Origin: RGIG5327 sp045612485
GTDB taxonomy: Bacteria; Verrucomicrobiota; Lentisphaeria; Victivallales; UBA1829
Reading direction: 5' to 3'
Length of the DNA: 64,000 nt
Assembly (NCBI GenBank): GCA_045612485.1
Contig: JAZKZE010000084.1
Location: 1-64,000, forward strand
Numbering within the stretch: the stretch's first letter is position 1; every line of letters begins with the position of its first letter. This document shows positions 53,595-61,100 of this stretch, in pieces. The notes under the pieces are model-generated. The model saw nothing but the letters and a program-made list of their open reading frames with translations, did no database searches and was not told the DNA's origin. The position numbers and the translations under genes are program-made.

Positions 53595-56009
53595 ATGTAT
53601 ATCGAATGTGATACAGTCAATAAACTTCTGACAATCCATGGAGCAACAGGTAAAGATTTTATCGTAAAAGACAGTACAGGAAAAACTGTAACTGTGCCTC
53701 TTCTGAAGACAACGGAAGAAAATGATGGATTCAAACTTCTTGCAGATGCAGCTCTCCTGGAATACTGGACACTGGAAAATCCCGTACTCTATACTGTGGA
53801 AATTGCAGAAACAAAACAGCGTTTCGGCTTTTCCAGACTGGATACATTCCGCAATGAATGTGTACTTCTCAACGGTGTCCCCACCTATCTGCGGGGCTAT
53901 ATCCGGGGGATCATTGCCCACGATCACCCCAATATGACAGGCGGTACTCTCAAAGAAGCCGCATATAAAAATATCCGTCAGGCGAAAAAATACGGTTTCA
54001 ATCTTGTCCGTTTCCACAGTACAATACCCTCAGAAGAATTTGTGGAAGCTGCCGATGAATTGGGACTTCTCATTCACATGGAGATCGGTTTTGCCTATGA
54101 TTACGATGAAAACGGCAAAAAAAAGAATCTTTCCATGAGTAATACAGCCTGGAAAGAAACCATTCTCAAGTACCGCAACAATCCTTCCGTATGTATTTTC
54201 TGTATCGGCAATGAGATGCACAATGCAGGAAGATTCCCGGAAGTAAAGGCGATGTATGAAGAAGGAAAAGCTCTTGCCCCTGGCAAACTCATCATGGATA
54301 ACTCCGGCTGGGGGGAATTTGACAGGGATAGTGCCGACATCTTTTCCCAGCATATCGCTTACTTTTTCCCCGCAGGGAAACACAAAAATATGTTTATAGA
54401 AGATAATTGCTGGCGTTTGAACGGAAATGTCAGCAATACCCCGCTGGAAGGGAAAAATGATACAGAAAATGCTGTAACAGTCTTCCGTCAGGAAGCTGTC
54501 CCCCTGAAACCCACGCTTTCCCATGAAGCGGTACACTATATTGAAATAGCCGACTATGAATCCCTTGCAAAGAAATTTGATGATTTTACTGCAAAAGTGG
54601 GCCCGGAATATCTGGAAAAGAACGGAATAGCCAAACCCCGTTTTATGACAGAATTGCCGGAATTGATCCGCAAGAAAGGTTTGACGGAAAAAATGCCGGA
54701 ATATATAAAGGCAAGCAACAACTTCAAAATGATGGGAGTGAAATGTTTTCTGGAACAGCTGCGGCTTTCCCCTCTTTGCGGATTTGAAATGCTGCAATTT
54801 TCCGATTGTCTGAAATATGAAAACAAAAACGGTATCGTGGACTGTTTCGATGATGATAAATACATTCCCGCTGAATGGATGAGACAATTCAATTCCGACC
54901 TTGTTCTGCTGGCGGATTTTGAACGCAGAACATATTACTGGAATGAAGAGATCGCATTTACAGTTTATGCTTCCGCCTTCATCAAAGAAAAATCCCTGCG
55001 TGGAAGGTTGCTTGTAAAAACATCTGACGGCGAGATCCTCTGCGATCTTCCCGATGTGGCTCTTGCCGGTTCTTTGCAGAAACTCATTGAGATAAAATAT
55101 AAAAACAAAAAAGAAGTGACAAGTGCTGTCCTCAAGGAGATCGAAGTACACTTTATAACTTCCCGGGGCGAATTTTTCAATAACTGGAAACTCTGGCTTT
55201 ACCCTGTAAAGACCTTGAAAAACCGTTTTGAGACCTCCTTTGCCTCCCCGGTTCTGCGGAAACTTTTTGAAGAAACAAAAGATAAAGAAGCAGGAAAAGA
55301 TCTATATATCACCGATAAACTGGACGGAACCCTTTTTGAGAAACTTGCCAATGGAGTAAATACTCTTCTCATCTACAAGAAAGACTCCCCTGCCAATACC
55401 ATGGAACTGCCTTCCGCATTGGAACGATTCAAACCCTGTATCTGGGACAGAGGCAGCAATCTTGGCGGAATCCTCAGCAATGAAAAACTGCGTGCGGCAG
55501 TCGGACCGGAAAAATATTATGACTTCAATATGCAGGATCTTCTGGAGGCAGGTTCCAAGATTTGCTGTGATGAGTTCAAAAACAAATTCTTCCAGCTGGA
55601 ATACAGTGCGGATAAACCTGTCCGCGACCGTATGTCCGGAATTATACACAAGATCAAAGATTTTATTGCGGAAGATACTTTGCGGGATTTCTCCCACCTT
55701 CTCAGCGTAAAATGTACCAGCGGGGATAAAAAAGCACTTCTCTGCATCTGTACATACAATATGGAAAATATTGCCTCTCCTGCGGTCATGAATCTTTTTG
55801 ATCTTCTTCTTTCCGATAACAATGTATTGGACACCGAATTAACCTGGGATCTGGAAGATTTGAAAGAAACCATACGGAAGATGAATGAAAAAGGGTTCCG
55901 CAAAGAAGATGTGATGAATCATTTCTGGGAATTGGATAACAAACCTGTGGAAGACATTCTTTTCTGGGAAGAAGCAGGCATAAATCTTGCAGAACTCGGT
56001 CAGAGATAA
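53595..56009 (+). CDS. GH2-like glycosidase lacking the N-terminal sugar-binding domain
   Basis: An 804-residue protein. It starts directly with an Ig-like domain (YTVEIAETKQRFGFSRLDTF) rather than the ~170-residue jelly roll of GH2. The TIM barrel begins with LNGVPTYLRGYI. CIGNEMHN gives predicted acid/base Glu207 and LSHEAVHY predicted nucleophile Glu311. The C-terminal ~400 residues are accessory domains. No signal peptide. AAGGAAGGG precedes the ATG, and a good promoter and strong terminator make it a single-gene unit. Specificity is unknown. Confidence 0.82.
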   Translation: MYIECDTVNKLLTIHGATGKDFIVKDSTGKTVTVPLLKTTEENDGFKLLADAALLEYWTLENPVLYTVEIAETKQRFGFSRLDTFRNECVLLNGVPTYLRGYIRGIIAHDHPNMTGGTLKEAAYKNIRQAKKYGFNLVRFHSTIPSEEFVEAADELGLLIHMEIGFAYDYDENGKKKNLSMSNTAWKETILKYRNNPSVCIFCIGNEMHNAGRFPEVKAMYEEGKALAPGKLIMDNSGWGEFDRDSADIFSQHIAYFFPAGKHKNMFIEDNCWRLNGNVSNTPLEGKNDTENAVTVFRQEAVPLKPTLSHEAVHYIEIADYESLAKKFDDFTAKVGPEYLEKNGIAKPRFMTELPELIRKKGLTEKMPEYIKASNNFKMMGVKCFLEQLRLSPLCGFEMLQFSDCLKYENKNGIVDCFDDDKYIPAEWMRQFNSDLVLLADFERRTYYWNEEIAFTVYASAFIKEKSLRGRLLVKTSDGEILCDLPDVALAGSLQKLIEIKYKNKKEVTSAVLKEIEVHFITSRGEFFNNWKLWLYPVKTLKNRFETSFASPVLRKLFEETKDKEAGKDLYITDKLDGTLFEKLANGVNTLLIYKKDSPANTMELPSALERFKPCIWDRGSNLGGILSNEKLRAAVGPEKYYDFNMQDLLEAGSKICCDEFKNKFFQLEYSADKPVRDRMSGIIHKIKDFIAEDTLRDFSHLLSVKCTSGDKKALLCICTYNMENIASPAVMNLFDLLLSDNNVLDTELTWDLEDLKETIRKMNEKGFRKEDVMNHFWELDNKPVEDILFWEEAGINLAELGQR

Positions 56010-56039
56010 AATCTGACGGTATCCCGTAACCAATATCTG

Positions 56040-56079
56040 AAAGTATTATGAAGAACTGCAAAGTTCTTCATAATACTTT
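56040..56079. terminator. terminator after the GH2-like gene
   Basis: An 18-bp perfect stem (56040-56057 with 56062-56079), 4-nt loop GCAA and T-rich tail. The stem shares the TATTATGA core with the terminator at 8090-8134. Confidence 0.9.
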
Positions 56080-56225
56080 ATTTGTCCTCCTTCAGGACAA
56101 AAAAACTACCGGCTCTTCCGGTAAGCAGCCAAAAAGCTTCAGCTGCAAGCAGATAAAGAAAACCTCCCGGATTATATTAAATGCTGGTTCGCCAAGAGCA
56201 TCCAATCAAACCAAGAGGTGTAAAC

Positions 56226-56300
56226 ATGTCAAAAGACACAATACTTTATCACACACAAGAAGGAATTGCAAATACCATTCTCAAATTATGTGATATTTAA
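56226..56300 (+). CDS. small ORF or gene remnant (24 aa)
   Basis: ATG at 56226 follows an AGAGGTG ribosome-binding site and reads MSKDTILYHTQEG before stopping at 56300. The good site and coding-like start, cut short after 24 codons, suggest either a small peptide or the 5' end of a truncated gene. I do not recognise a family. Confidence 0.35.
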   Translation: MSKDTILYHTQEGIANTILKLCDI

Positions 56301-56394
56301 AAGGAAAAAGTTCCCTGATAATCTTTGATAGATCTGATTTTGCCATAACATTTGAGTAAAAAATAAAAAAGTAAATTAAGAAGGAAAATATGAT

Positions 56395-56423
56395 TTGACA
56401 AACATAAGATACTGTGCTATGTT
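56395..56423 (+). promoter_or_regulatory. strong promoter of the zinc-ribbon/PH protein
   Basis: Consensus TTGACA (56395-56400), 17-bp spacer, and TGC-TATGTT (56418-56423), an extended -10. Transcription should start about 25 bp before the ATG at 56453. Confidence 0.8.
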
Positions 56424-56452
56424 TACCCGGAACAGGTTGAAAGGAAGGTACC

Positions 56453-57052
56453 ATGAAAACATTCTGTCCTCATTGCGGTGGAAAATATGAACTTGATCAT
56501 CAATACATCGGGCAAACAATAAAATGCCCGAATTGTGAAAAAAACTTTGAAGTTGTCAACAGCAATTTGTTTCCTTGTCCGGATTGTTTTTCTTTGATTT
56601 CAAAAAGAGCAGCGGTATGCCCTAAATGCGGTGCGCCTTTAACCCATGAGGAATTGAATCAAAAAGATATTTCAGAGGAACAGAAAATTGAAATATACCA
56701 TCCCAGTACAATGAATTATTTATGGTCAATTATTTTGGGCATAATTACTGTACCCGTTTTTTTAATTGGAGTCCTGATACTTCTTTATGTGATCATTGAA
56801 ATAAAGTATACAAGTTATGAATTGACAACACACCGGATCATTGTTCGCAGAGGGTGGATTGCAAAATTACAAAATGAAATTTGGATAAAAGATATGCGTG
56901 CGGTAAATCTTGTTCAAGGTATTTGGCAACGTATTATCGGCGTTGGCAACATTGCCATTGGAACTGCAGCTTCTGCCGGAACAGAAATAAATATTGAGGG
57001 AATCAAAAATCCTTCTGAAGTTATTGCTAAAATAAATTCATTGCGTAAATAA
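56453..57052 (+). CDS. zinc-ribbon plus bacterial PH-domain membrane protein
   Basis: A 199-residue protein. Two zinc ribbons at the N terminus (FCPHCGGKY...IKCPNCEKNF; CPDCFSL...VCPKCGAPL) are followed by one or two membrane helices (~85-115). A YdbS/bPH_2-like domain follows (YELTTHRIIVRRGWIAK, EIWIKDMRAVNLVQG, IGTAASAGTEINIEGI). PH-like proteins of this type sit at the inner membrane with unknown function. AAGGAAGG precedes the ATG. A terminator follows, so it is monocistronic. Confidence 0.8.
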   Translation: MKTFCPHCGGKYELDHQYIGQTIKCPNCEKNFEVVNSNLFPCPDCFSLISKRAAVCPKCGAPLTHEELNQKDISEEQKIEIYHPSTMNYLWSIILGIITVPVFLIGVLILLYVIIEIKYTSYELTTHRIIVRRGWIAKLQNEIWIKDMRAVNLVQGIWQRIIGVGNIAIGTAASAGTEINIEGIKNPSEVIAKINSLRK

Positions 57053-57065
57053 TATTTATACCCAA

Positions 57066-57098
57066 ACTCCGGCAAGGAAATCCCTGCCGGAGTATTTT
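57066..57098 (+). terminator. terminator after the zinc-ribbon/PH gene
   Basis: A 9-bp ACTCCGGCA/TGCCGGAGT stem (57066-57074 with 57085-57093) followed by ATTTTC. Confidence 0.75.
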
Positions 57099-57185
57099 CA
57101 TTCCGGGAAATCAAATAATATAAGAATCCAAAGCATATACCGGAGATATTCCGGTATTCAAAAATCTATAATCATATATCAGTCA

Positions 57186-57317
57186 ATGTATTTCAGTTTT
57201 TCTTTTGCCTCCCTGTTCCCGGCTGTTGCCGGAAACACCATTGGAAAACTGATTGATGACAATGTTCTTCGCATCTGGAAATGCGGAACTTGCGGTCATG
57301 TTTGGAGGGCTGCATAA
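57186..57317 (+). CDS. microprotein with zinc-ribbon half (43 aa)
   Basis: A 43-residue frame: a hydrophobic N-terminal half (MYFSFSFASLFPAVAG) and a C-terminal KCGTCGHVW cysteine pair. No clear ribosome-binding site precedes the ATG, so it may be a gene fragment. Its TAATG junction couples it to the next microprotein. Confidence 0.45.
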   Translation: MYFSFSFASLFPAVAGNTIGKLIDDNVLRIWKCGTCGHVWRAA

Positions 57318-57430
57318 TGGAACGCTGTCCGGATTGCGGTTCAACGCAATGTATCCCATGGAACGATGGTTTCATCTGCTGCGACTGCGGAACGGAGTTT
57401 GATGAACCGCAAACTGTTATCGATTGTTAA
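57317..57430 (+). CDS. zinc-ribbon microprotein (37 aa)
   Basis: A 37-residue frame starting at the TAATG overlap with the previous one. It carries two CxxC pairs (RCPDCGSTQC and CCDCGTEF), a complete small zinc ribbon. Such short zinc ribbons occur in phage and mobile-element regions; no function can be assigned. A hairpin terminator follows at 57441. Confidence 0.55.
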   Translation: MERCPDCGSTQCIPWNDGFICCDCGTEFDEPQTVIDC

Positions 57431-57440
57431 CTGTAAATTC

Positions 57441-57470
57441 AAGAGAGTTTTTCCGGACTCTCTTTTTTCG
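57441..57470 (+). terminator. terminator after the microproteins
   Basis: AAGAGAGT (57441-57448) pairs with ACTCTCTT (57457-57464), followed by a T-run. TATAAT hexamers at 57483 and 57500 mark a probable promoter for the following gene. Confidence 0.8.
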
Positions 57471-57528
57471 ATTTGATTTTTGTATAATTTGGTGTACTTT
57501 ATAATGTTAACAAGGAGATAAGCCAAAA

Positions 57529-58122
57529 ATGTCCAAAAACAAATCTGCTATTATTCTGTCGGGATTGTCTAGTCGCGACCTCTGCAAGCAAAATTCTCCA
57601 GAGCTTGCAGGATACATTTACATTGTTGACCAAGTTAGTCTTCCGGAGTTGACGGAGTGTGAGTGGAGTGCCGCAGTCAATATTGATTTTTTTAAAATGT
57701 TACTTGCAGGCGAGCGACATCCGCATCAAAAAATTTTTGAATTTTTTATTTCGGTAATTAATACAGGTTTTGTGTCCCTTGAATTTCCGAAAGCAGAAAA
57801 TGCCTTTGTTGATATTGATTTTATCAACAGGTCAGATAACTTATGGTATAAACTTACCATTACTTGCGTGAAAACTCAAGATGCTGGCTGTTCTACTTTC
57901 TCTCAAGGATTAACTTGGCACATAAGCGAATATTTTGGAGAACTGGATGCCGATCCAGAAACTTTTTTTCTCGACTCAACTATTGACGATGCTGTACTTA
58001 TGGGAAAAGAAGTTTTGCAATGGAACCGTGCCGCAATTCATTTAACAGAAGTAAAACACCCCTTTGCAAAAAAAATGATTGCTGTTTTTGGACAAAGCGA
58101 AAGGATTGTTGTATGTCCCTGA
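57529..58122 (+). CDS. hypothetical protein (197 aa) preceding sigma factor
   Basis: A 197-residue soluble, acidic protein not recognised. It contains alternating beta/alpha stretches (FKMLLAGERHPHQKIFEFF, FVDIDFINRSDNLWYKL). AAGGAG lies 11 nt before the ATG. Its last 10 nt overlap the start of the sigma-factor gene, so the two are translationally coupled, suggesting an anti-sigma-like or sensory partner. That role is inference from position only. Confidence 0.65.
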   Translation: MSKNKSAIILSGLSSRDLCKQNSPELAGYIYIVDQVSLPELTECEWSAAVNIDFFKMLLAGERHPHQKIFEFFISVINTGFVSLEFPKAENAFVDIDFINRSDNLWYKLTITCVKTQDAGCSTFSQGLTWHISEYFGELDADPETFFLDSTIDDAVLMGKEVLQWNRAAIHLTEVKHPFAKKMIAVFGQSERIVVCP

Positions 58123-58721
58123 AATACCCCACAACTTCTAAAACGCTGCTCGATAAAATCGCTTCCGGTGATGAGATCAGTTGGGATGAATTTTATCTGA
58201 AGTATGCCCCCATAGTAAAAGCTCTTGCAAAATTCAAAGGCTTGGATGCCAATGCCGCGGATGATGTCTGTCAACAGGTTATGCTGCAGTTTTTCAAGCA
58301 GAGCAAAACTTTTAAGTTTGACCCCAATATTGCCAAGTTCAGAACCTACTTCGGCAGGATCGTTAATGCAAAAATCACGAATTATTACCGTAAAAGAGGA
58401 GAAGTCTCTTCCGATGAACCCGAAGAAATTCCTGTGGATTCTGAAGAAGGAAACCTCTTTATGAATGAATGGCGGAAAGCTGTGCTTAAAGAGGCTGAAC
58501 AGGAGTTGAAACAGCGGGTTGCACCTGAAACTTTTCAGGCTTATGAATTATACGCAGTTCAGAATCGTCCTGTAAAGAAAGTTGCTGAATATCTGGACTG
58601 TTCCGAAAATCAGGTCTATCAGGCAAAGAAACGCTGTTTTGCTATGATGCGTGAGATATTGCTTGCGATGAATGAACAGGATCCTGAATTGCAGTTGGAG
58701 TTGTCGAAATATGACTTGTAA
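58113..58721 (+). CDS. ECF-like sigma-70 family RNA polymerase sigma factor
   Basis: A 202-residue sigma factor with regions 2 and 4 only. Region 2 includes WDEFYLKYAPIVKALA, DDVCQQVMLQFF and FDPNIAKFRTYFGRIVNAKITNYYRKR (DNA melting/-10 recognition). Region 4 includes RPVKKVAEYLDCSENQVYQAKKRCF, a helix-turn-helix for the -35. The start at 58113 follows AAAGGA. It overlaps the upstream unknown gene by 10 nt and the kinase gene by 11 nt. Sigma factor-kinase pairs are common in Planctomycetes/Lentisphaerae. Likely targets include this cluster. Confidence 0.88.
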   Translation: MSLKYPTTSKTLLDKIASGDEISWDEFYLKYAPIVKALAKFKGLDANAADDVCQQVMLQFFKQSKTFKFDPNIAKFRTYFGRIVNAKITNYYRKRGEVSSDEPEEIPVDSEEGNLFMNEWRKAVLKEAEQELKQRVAPETFQAYELYAVQNRPVKKVAEYLDCSENQVYQAKKRCFAMMREILLAMNEQDPELQLELSKYDL

Positions 58722-60204
58722 TGTCGGCGATACCATTTGCAACTGTACACTTTTGCAGAAATGCGGCGATGGTGCTTATGGCGAAGTCTGGCTTGCTCAC
58801 GATGCTATCGGAACCCGTGTTGCTCTGAAAATAATCAAAAATGGCGGCAGGTATTCTGAAAGAGAACTTGCGGGACTTAAAAATTACAAAGACTGCAACC
58901 ACCCCAATCTGTTGAAAATCCGTTATGTGGAAATTACCGATGCAAAAATCATCTGCATTATGGATGCAGCCGATGCCCTCAATCACGGTAACGGCGAATA
59001 TAAGCCCGATACCCTTGCCAACCGTTTAAGAAAATACGGCAGGCTGGACGGTAAAGAGATCACAGACATGCTCGACGGGTTGCTTGCCGGTTTGGAAGAA
59101 CTCCACAAACATGGACTGGTTCACCGGGACATCAAGCCGGATAATATATTGTGGGTGAATGGCAGAGCGACACTTGCCGATGTGGGGTTGATCGCCTTTG
59201 AGGGAGCAGGTTCACTGGTGGGGACGCCGGGCTTTCTTTCGCCACGGGTACTTGAGGGGAATCCAGCTGAAGCCAGCGACGACTTTTACGCTTTGGGCAA
59301 AGTGATCTACTGCGCTCTGACCGGACTTGCTGTGAGTGAATATCCGAGCATTCCTGCTGATATGACCATCAGCGTGGATGCCAATTTGAATAAAGCTCTG
59401 CGCACAAGCTGTGCTGTCCCTATCAATTCAACCGCAGAGTTCAGGAAACTGTTGGCTGGCAAGCAAATCACTCCCGCCCCGCAGAACGGGAAAGACAAAC
59501 GGCTGTTGCCCCTTAAAACAATATTGTCCGCAGTGGTAATTATTGCGCTGCTTGGAGGTTTTGTTTATCTCTTTTATCAGCAAAAGCAAATGGAAGCCCA
59601 ACATATCCCTCAACCGGTTGAAATTGATCCCGAAGCTGAAGAAAAGTTAAAACAGCTTCAAAATGCTGATAAGGATTTTCAAAGAAAGATTCAAACAGAG
59701 GTACTGGCATTTTTCAAAAAATCAGGCTGGCTTGATAATGGAAAAATGCTGCCGTTGCTGCTTGATTACAAAGTTATGAAACGGGAGGATATGCAAGGTC
59801 TCCTTTTTGACAGCACCGATAATCCCCGTTTGAAACCGATCCATGGAGTTTATCGCAAAAAAGTTCGTGGAGTTACGCCGCTTGAGTCGAAATTATGGGG
59901 AATGCTTCACGGTACTCATTATCCCGACTTTGACATTGCGAAGGTTCTGGAACGGCAGCGTTATTGGAGAAGATGCAAGGGAGATCCTGCACAGATACTG
60001 AAAGAAATGTTGACCACTGATCCCGTGATGCAGGCTGTCGCATTGGATGCGGTTATCCGTCACGGGATCAACAAAGTATTGGAACATGGGGCGTTCCGTG
60101 ACAACGAAGAAGCTGAACTCAAAAATTTGCTCTATATGCGTCAAGCTCTGCTTGATCCGGAATGGGGAAAGATCAAGCAGTTTATGTCAGGAAATTTGCC
60201 TTGA
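58711..60204 (+). CDS. transmembrane serine/threonine protein kinase
   Basis: A 497-residue kinase. The glycine loop is GDGAYGEVW (19-27), ATP lysine Lys40 in VALK, catalytic loop VHRDIKPDN (Asp140, Asn145). The magnesium loop reads ADVG (Asp157) instead of DFG, and GTPGFLSPRV is the activation-segment end. A single membrane helix spans ~269-288, followed by a ~200-residue extracytoplasmic domain that is helical and unassigned and could be a sensor. It overlaps the sigma factor gene by 11 nt. Probable role: phosphorylating the sigma factor or its partner on a signal at the envelope. Confidence 0.88.
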   Translation: MTCNVGDTICNCTLLQKCGDGAYGEVWLAHDAIGTRVALKIIKNGGRYSERELAGLKNYKDCNHPNLLKIRYVEITDAKIICIMDAADALNHGNGEYKPDTLANRLRKYGRLDGKEITDMLDGLLAGLEELHKHGLVHRDIKPDNILWVNGRATLADVGLIAFEGAGSLVGTPGFLSPRVLEGNPAEASDDFYALGKVIYCALTGLAVSEYPSIPADMTISVDANLNKALRTSCAVPINSTAEFRKLLAGKQITPAPQNGKDKRLLPLKTILSAVVIIALLGGFVYLFYQQKQMEAQHIPQPVEIDPEAEEKLKQLQNADKDFQRKIQTEVLAFFKKSGWLDNGKMLPLLLDYKVMKREDMQGLLFDSTDNPRLKPIHGVYRKKVRGVTPLESKLWGMLHGTHYPDFDIAKVLERQRYWRRCKGDPAQILKEMLTTDPVMQAVALDAVIRHGINKVLEHGAFRDNEEAELKNLLYMRQALLDPEWGKIKQFMSGNLP

Positions 60205-60470
60205 ATTGGCTTTAATATTTGTGAAAATCGCAACTCCTACTTGAGATTTTCACAAAATCAGAAAAATTTTAAAATCTTGCGACAAATCGTGAATTTGTTT
60301 GCGAATAATAGGGTGAAGAAAGAAATTTCTTCCATGCAAACAAAAATGCGATTTGATTTTGCGAGATTGTGATGCTATGTTATTTACCAACCAAAAATGA
60401 AAGGTAAAAAACAAAAACAGTAATCACAAAAATTTGAAAATCATATAATTCGCATTTTTCAAGCGGATCG
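60205..60470. other. repeat-rich intergenic region after the kinase
   Basis: A gene-free region with several inverted repeats: 12-bp arms at 60218-60229/60245-60256 (TTTGTGAAAATC), a GAAGAAA/TTTCTTC pair near 60314-60331, and a CGACAAAT/ATTTGT pair near 60280-60300. The hexamer T(T/G)GCGA recurs about four times. No gene is supported. It may hold operators for the system; TATAAT at 60444-60449 begins the RNA below. Confidence 0.55.
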
Positions 60471-60613
60471 AAACTCAGGAAAACGCCAAAGGACAGAGAA
60501 AAAGATCGATTTGCTTGGAGTGCGTCTGTCTATACAGACGTACTCTGTTTGCATGGTCTTTTTCGGGTATTGGCGTACCTCCTGAGTCATGAAAATGGGG
60601 TACGTCTTTTTTT
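60456..60613 (+). ncRNA. structured RNA (~158 nt), rod with competing terminator
   Basis: Start set from TATAAT at 60444-60449, end at the T7 run (60607-60613). Four stacked helices: 60473-60480/60580-60587 (8 bp), 60483-60489/60570-60576 (7 bp), 60498-60507/60555-60564 (10 bp) and 60516-60529/60534-60547 (14 bp, loop CTAT). A terminator hairpin (60572-60579/60599-60606) uses the 3' strands of the two outer helices, so the folds are mutually exclusive. It could be a small RNA or an attenuator/riboswitch for the gene at 60650. No known class is recognised. Confidence 0.65.
60572..60613 (+). terminator. conditional terminator in the structured RNA
   Basis: GGCGTACC (60572-60579) pairs with GGTACGTC (60599-60606), followed by seven T residues. 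It overlaps strands needed by the outer helices of the rod, as in attenuators. Confidence 0.75.
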
Positions 60614-60649
60614 GTGTATAAATATTAACTCAAAAAGCAGGAGGTCATT

Positions 60650-61099
60650 ATGGCTGACAATGAAAAAATGGCAGAACAGAACGATCTTAAAGTTTTGCTG
60701 CAGCAGTGGAAAGAATCCGGTCTTTCCGTCGATGAATTTTGTAAAAAGTATCTTGCTGAAAATGGCGTTGAAAATCCGGATGAAGTATTGAGCAGAATTG
60801 ATGCGCAGTTTGAGCGAATTGAAAAACATTATATCGGCATTAAGGAAATGAAAGAAAATGGAGGAACCCGGGCGGAGTATATTGAGAAAGTTTGCAGTCC
60901 CGTTCTTGATGCCGTATCTGTGGAGAAAGCAAGTGATGCAATCGGCGCATTGATTTCCGACATTTCTGGAGAAGAAGGTTTGACAGTTCCATTCGGCAAT
61001 GATGAAGAGAAAGAAAATGCTTTTGAAGGTTTGGCAGAGGCGATCAAAGCTAATACTTTAAATACTTTACAAGAAGAATATGCTGTCAAGGAGAAATAA
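60650..61099 (+). CDS. hypothetical helical acidic protein (149 aa)
   Basis: Unknown. The N terminus contains LLQQWKESGLSVDEFC, a W-x-x-SGLS-x3-FC helix-turn pattern seen in IS66-type accessory proteins and other HTH proteins. The rest is acidic and mostly helical. A strong AGGAGGT site 4 nt before the ATG indicates high expression, and the structured RNA lies directly upstream. Its stop is 2 nt from the next start, so the pair is one translational unit. Confidence 0.65.
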   Translation: MADNEKMAEQNDLKVLLQQWKESGLSVDEFCKKYLAENGVENPDEVLSRIDAQFERIEKHYIGIKEMKENGGTRAEYIEKVCSPVLDAVSVEKASDAIGALISDISGEEGLTVPFGNDEEKENAFEGLAEAIKANTLNTLQEEYAVKEK

Positions 61100-61100
61100 A

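Larger units (their letters stand above)
56081..56452. other. boundary region with inverted repeats and gene remnant
   Basis: This stretch begins the accessory segment. It has inverted repeats at 56081-56101 (TTTGTCCT/AGGACAAA) and 56108-56122 (ACCGG/CCGGT), a short ORF at 56226-56300, and the promoter at 56395-56423. Base composition falls toward AT after about 56300. No integrase or att duplication is recognised. Confidence 0.5.

Noticed and set aside
56226..56300. RhuM-like toxin gene fragment
   Set aside because: Only a faint resemblance in the first few residues (ILYxT); too short to assign.
60456..60613. Retron msr-msd RNA
   Set aside because: No reverse transcriptase gene is found nearby; the following genes are small proteins and an AAA+ ATPase.
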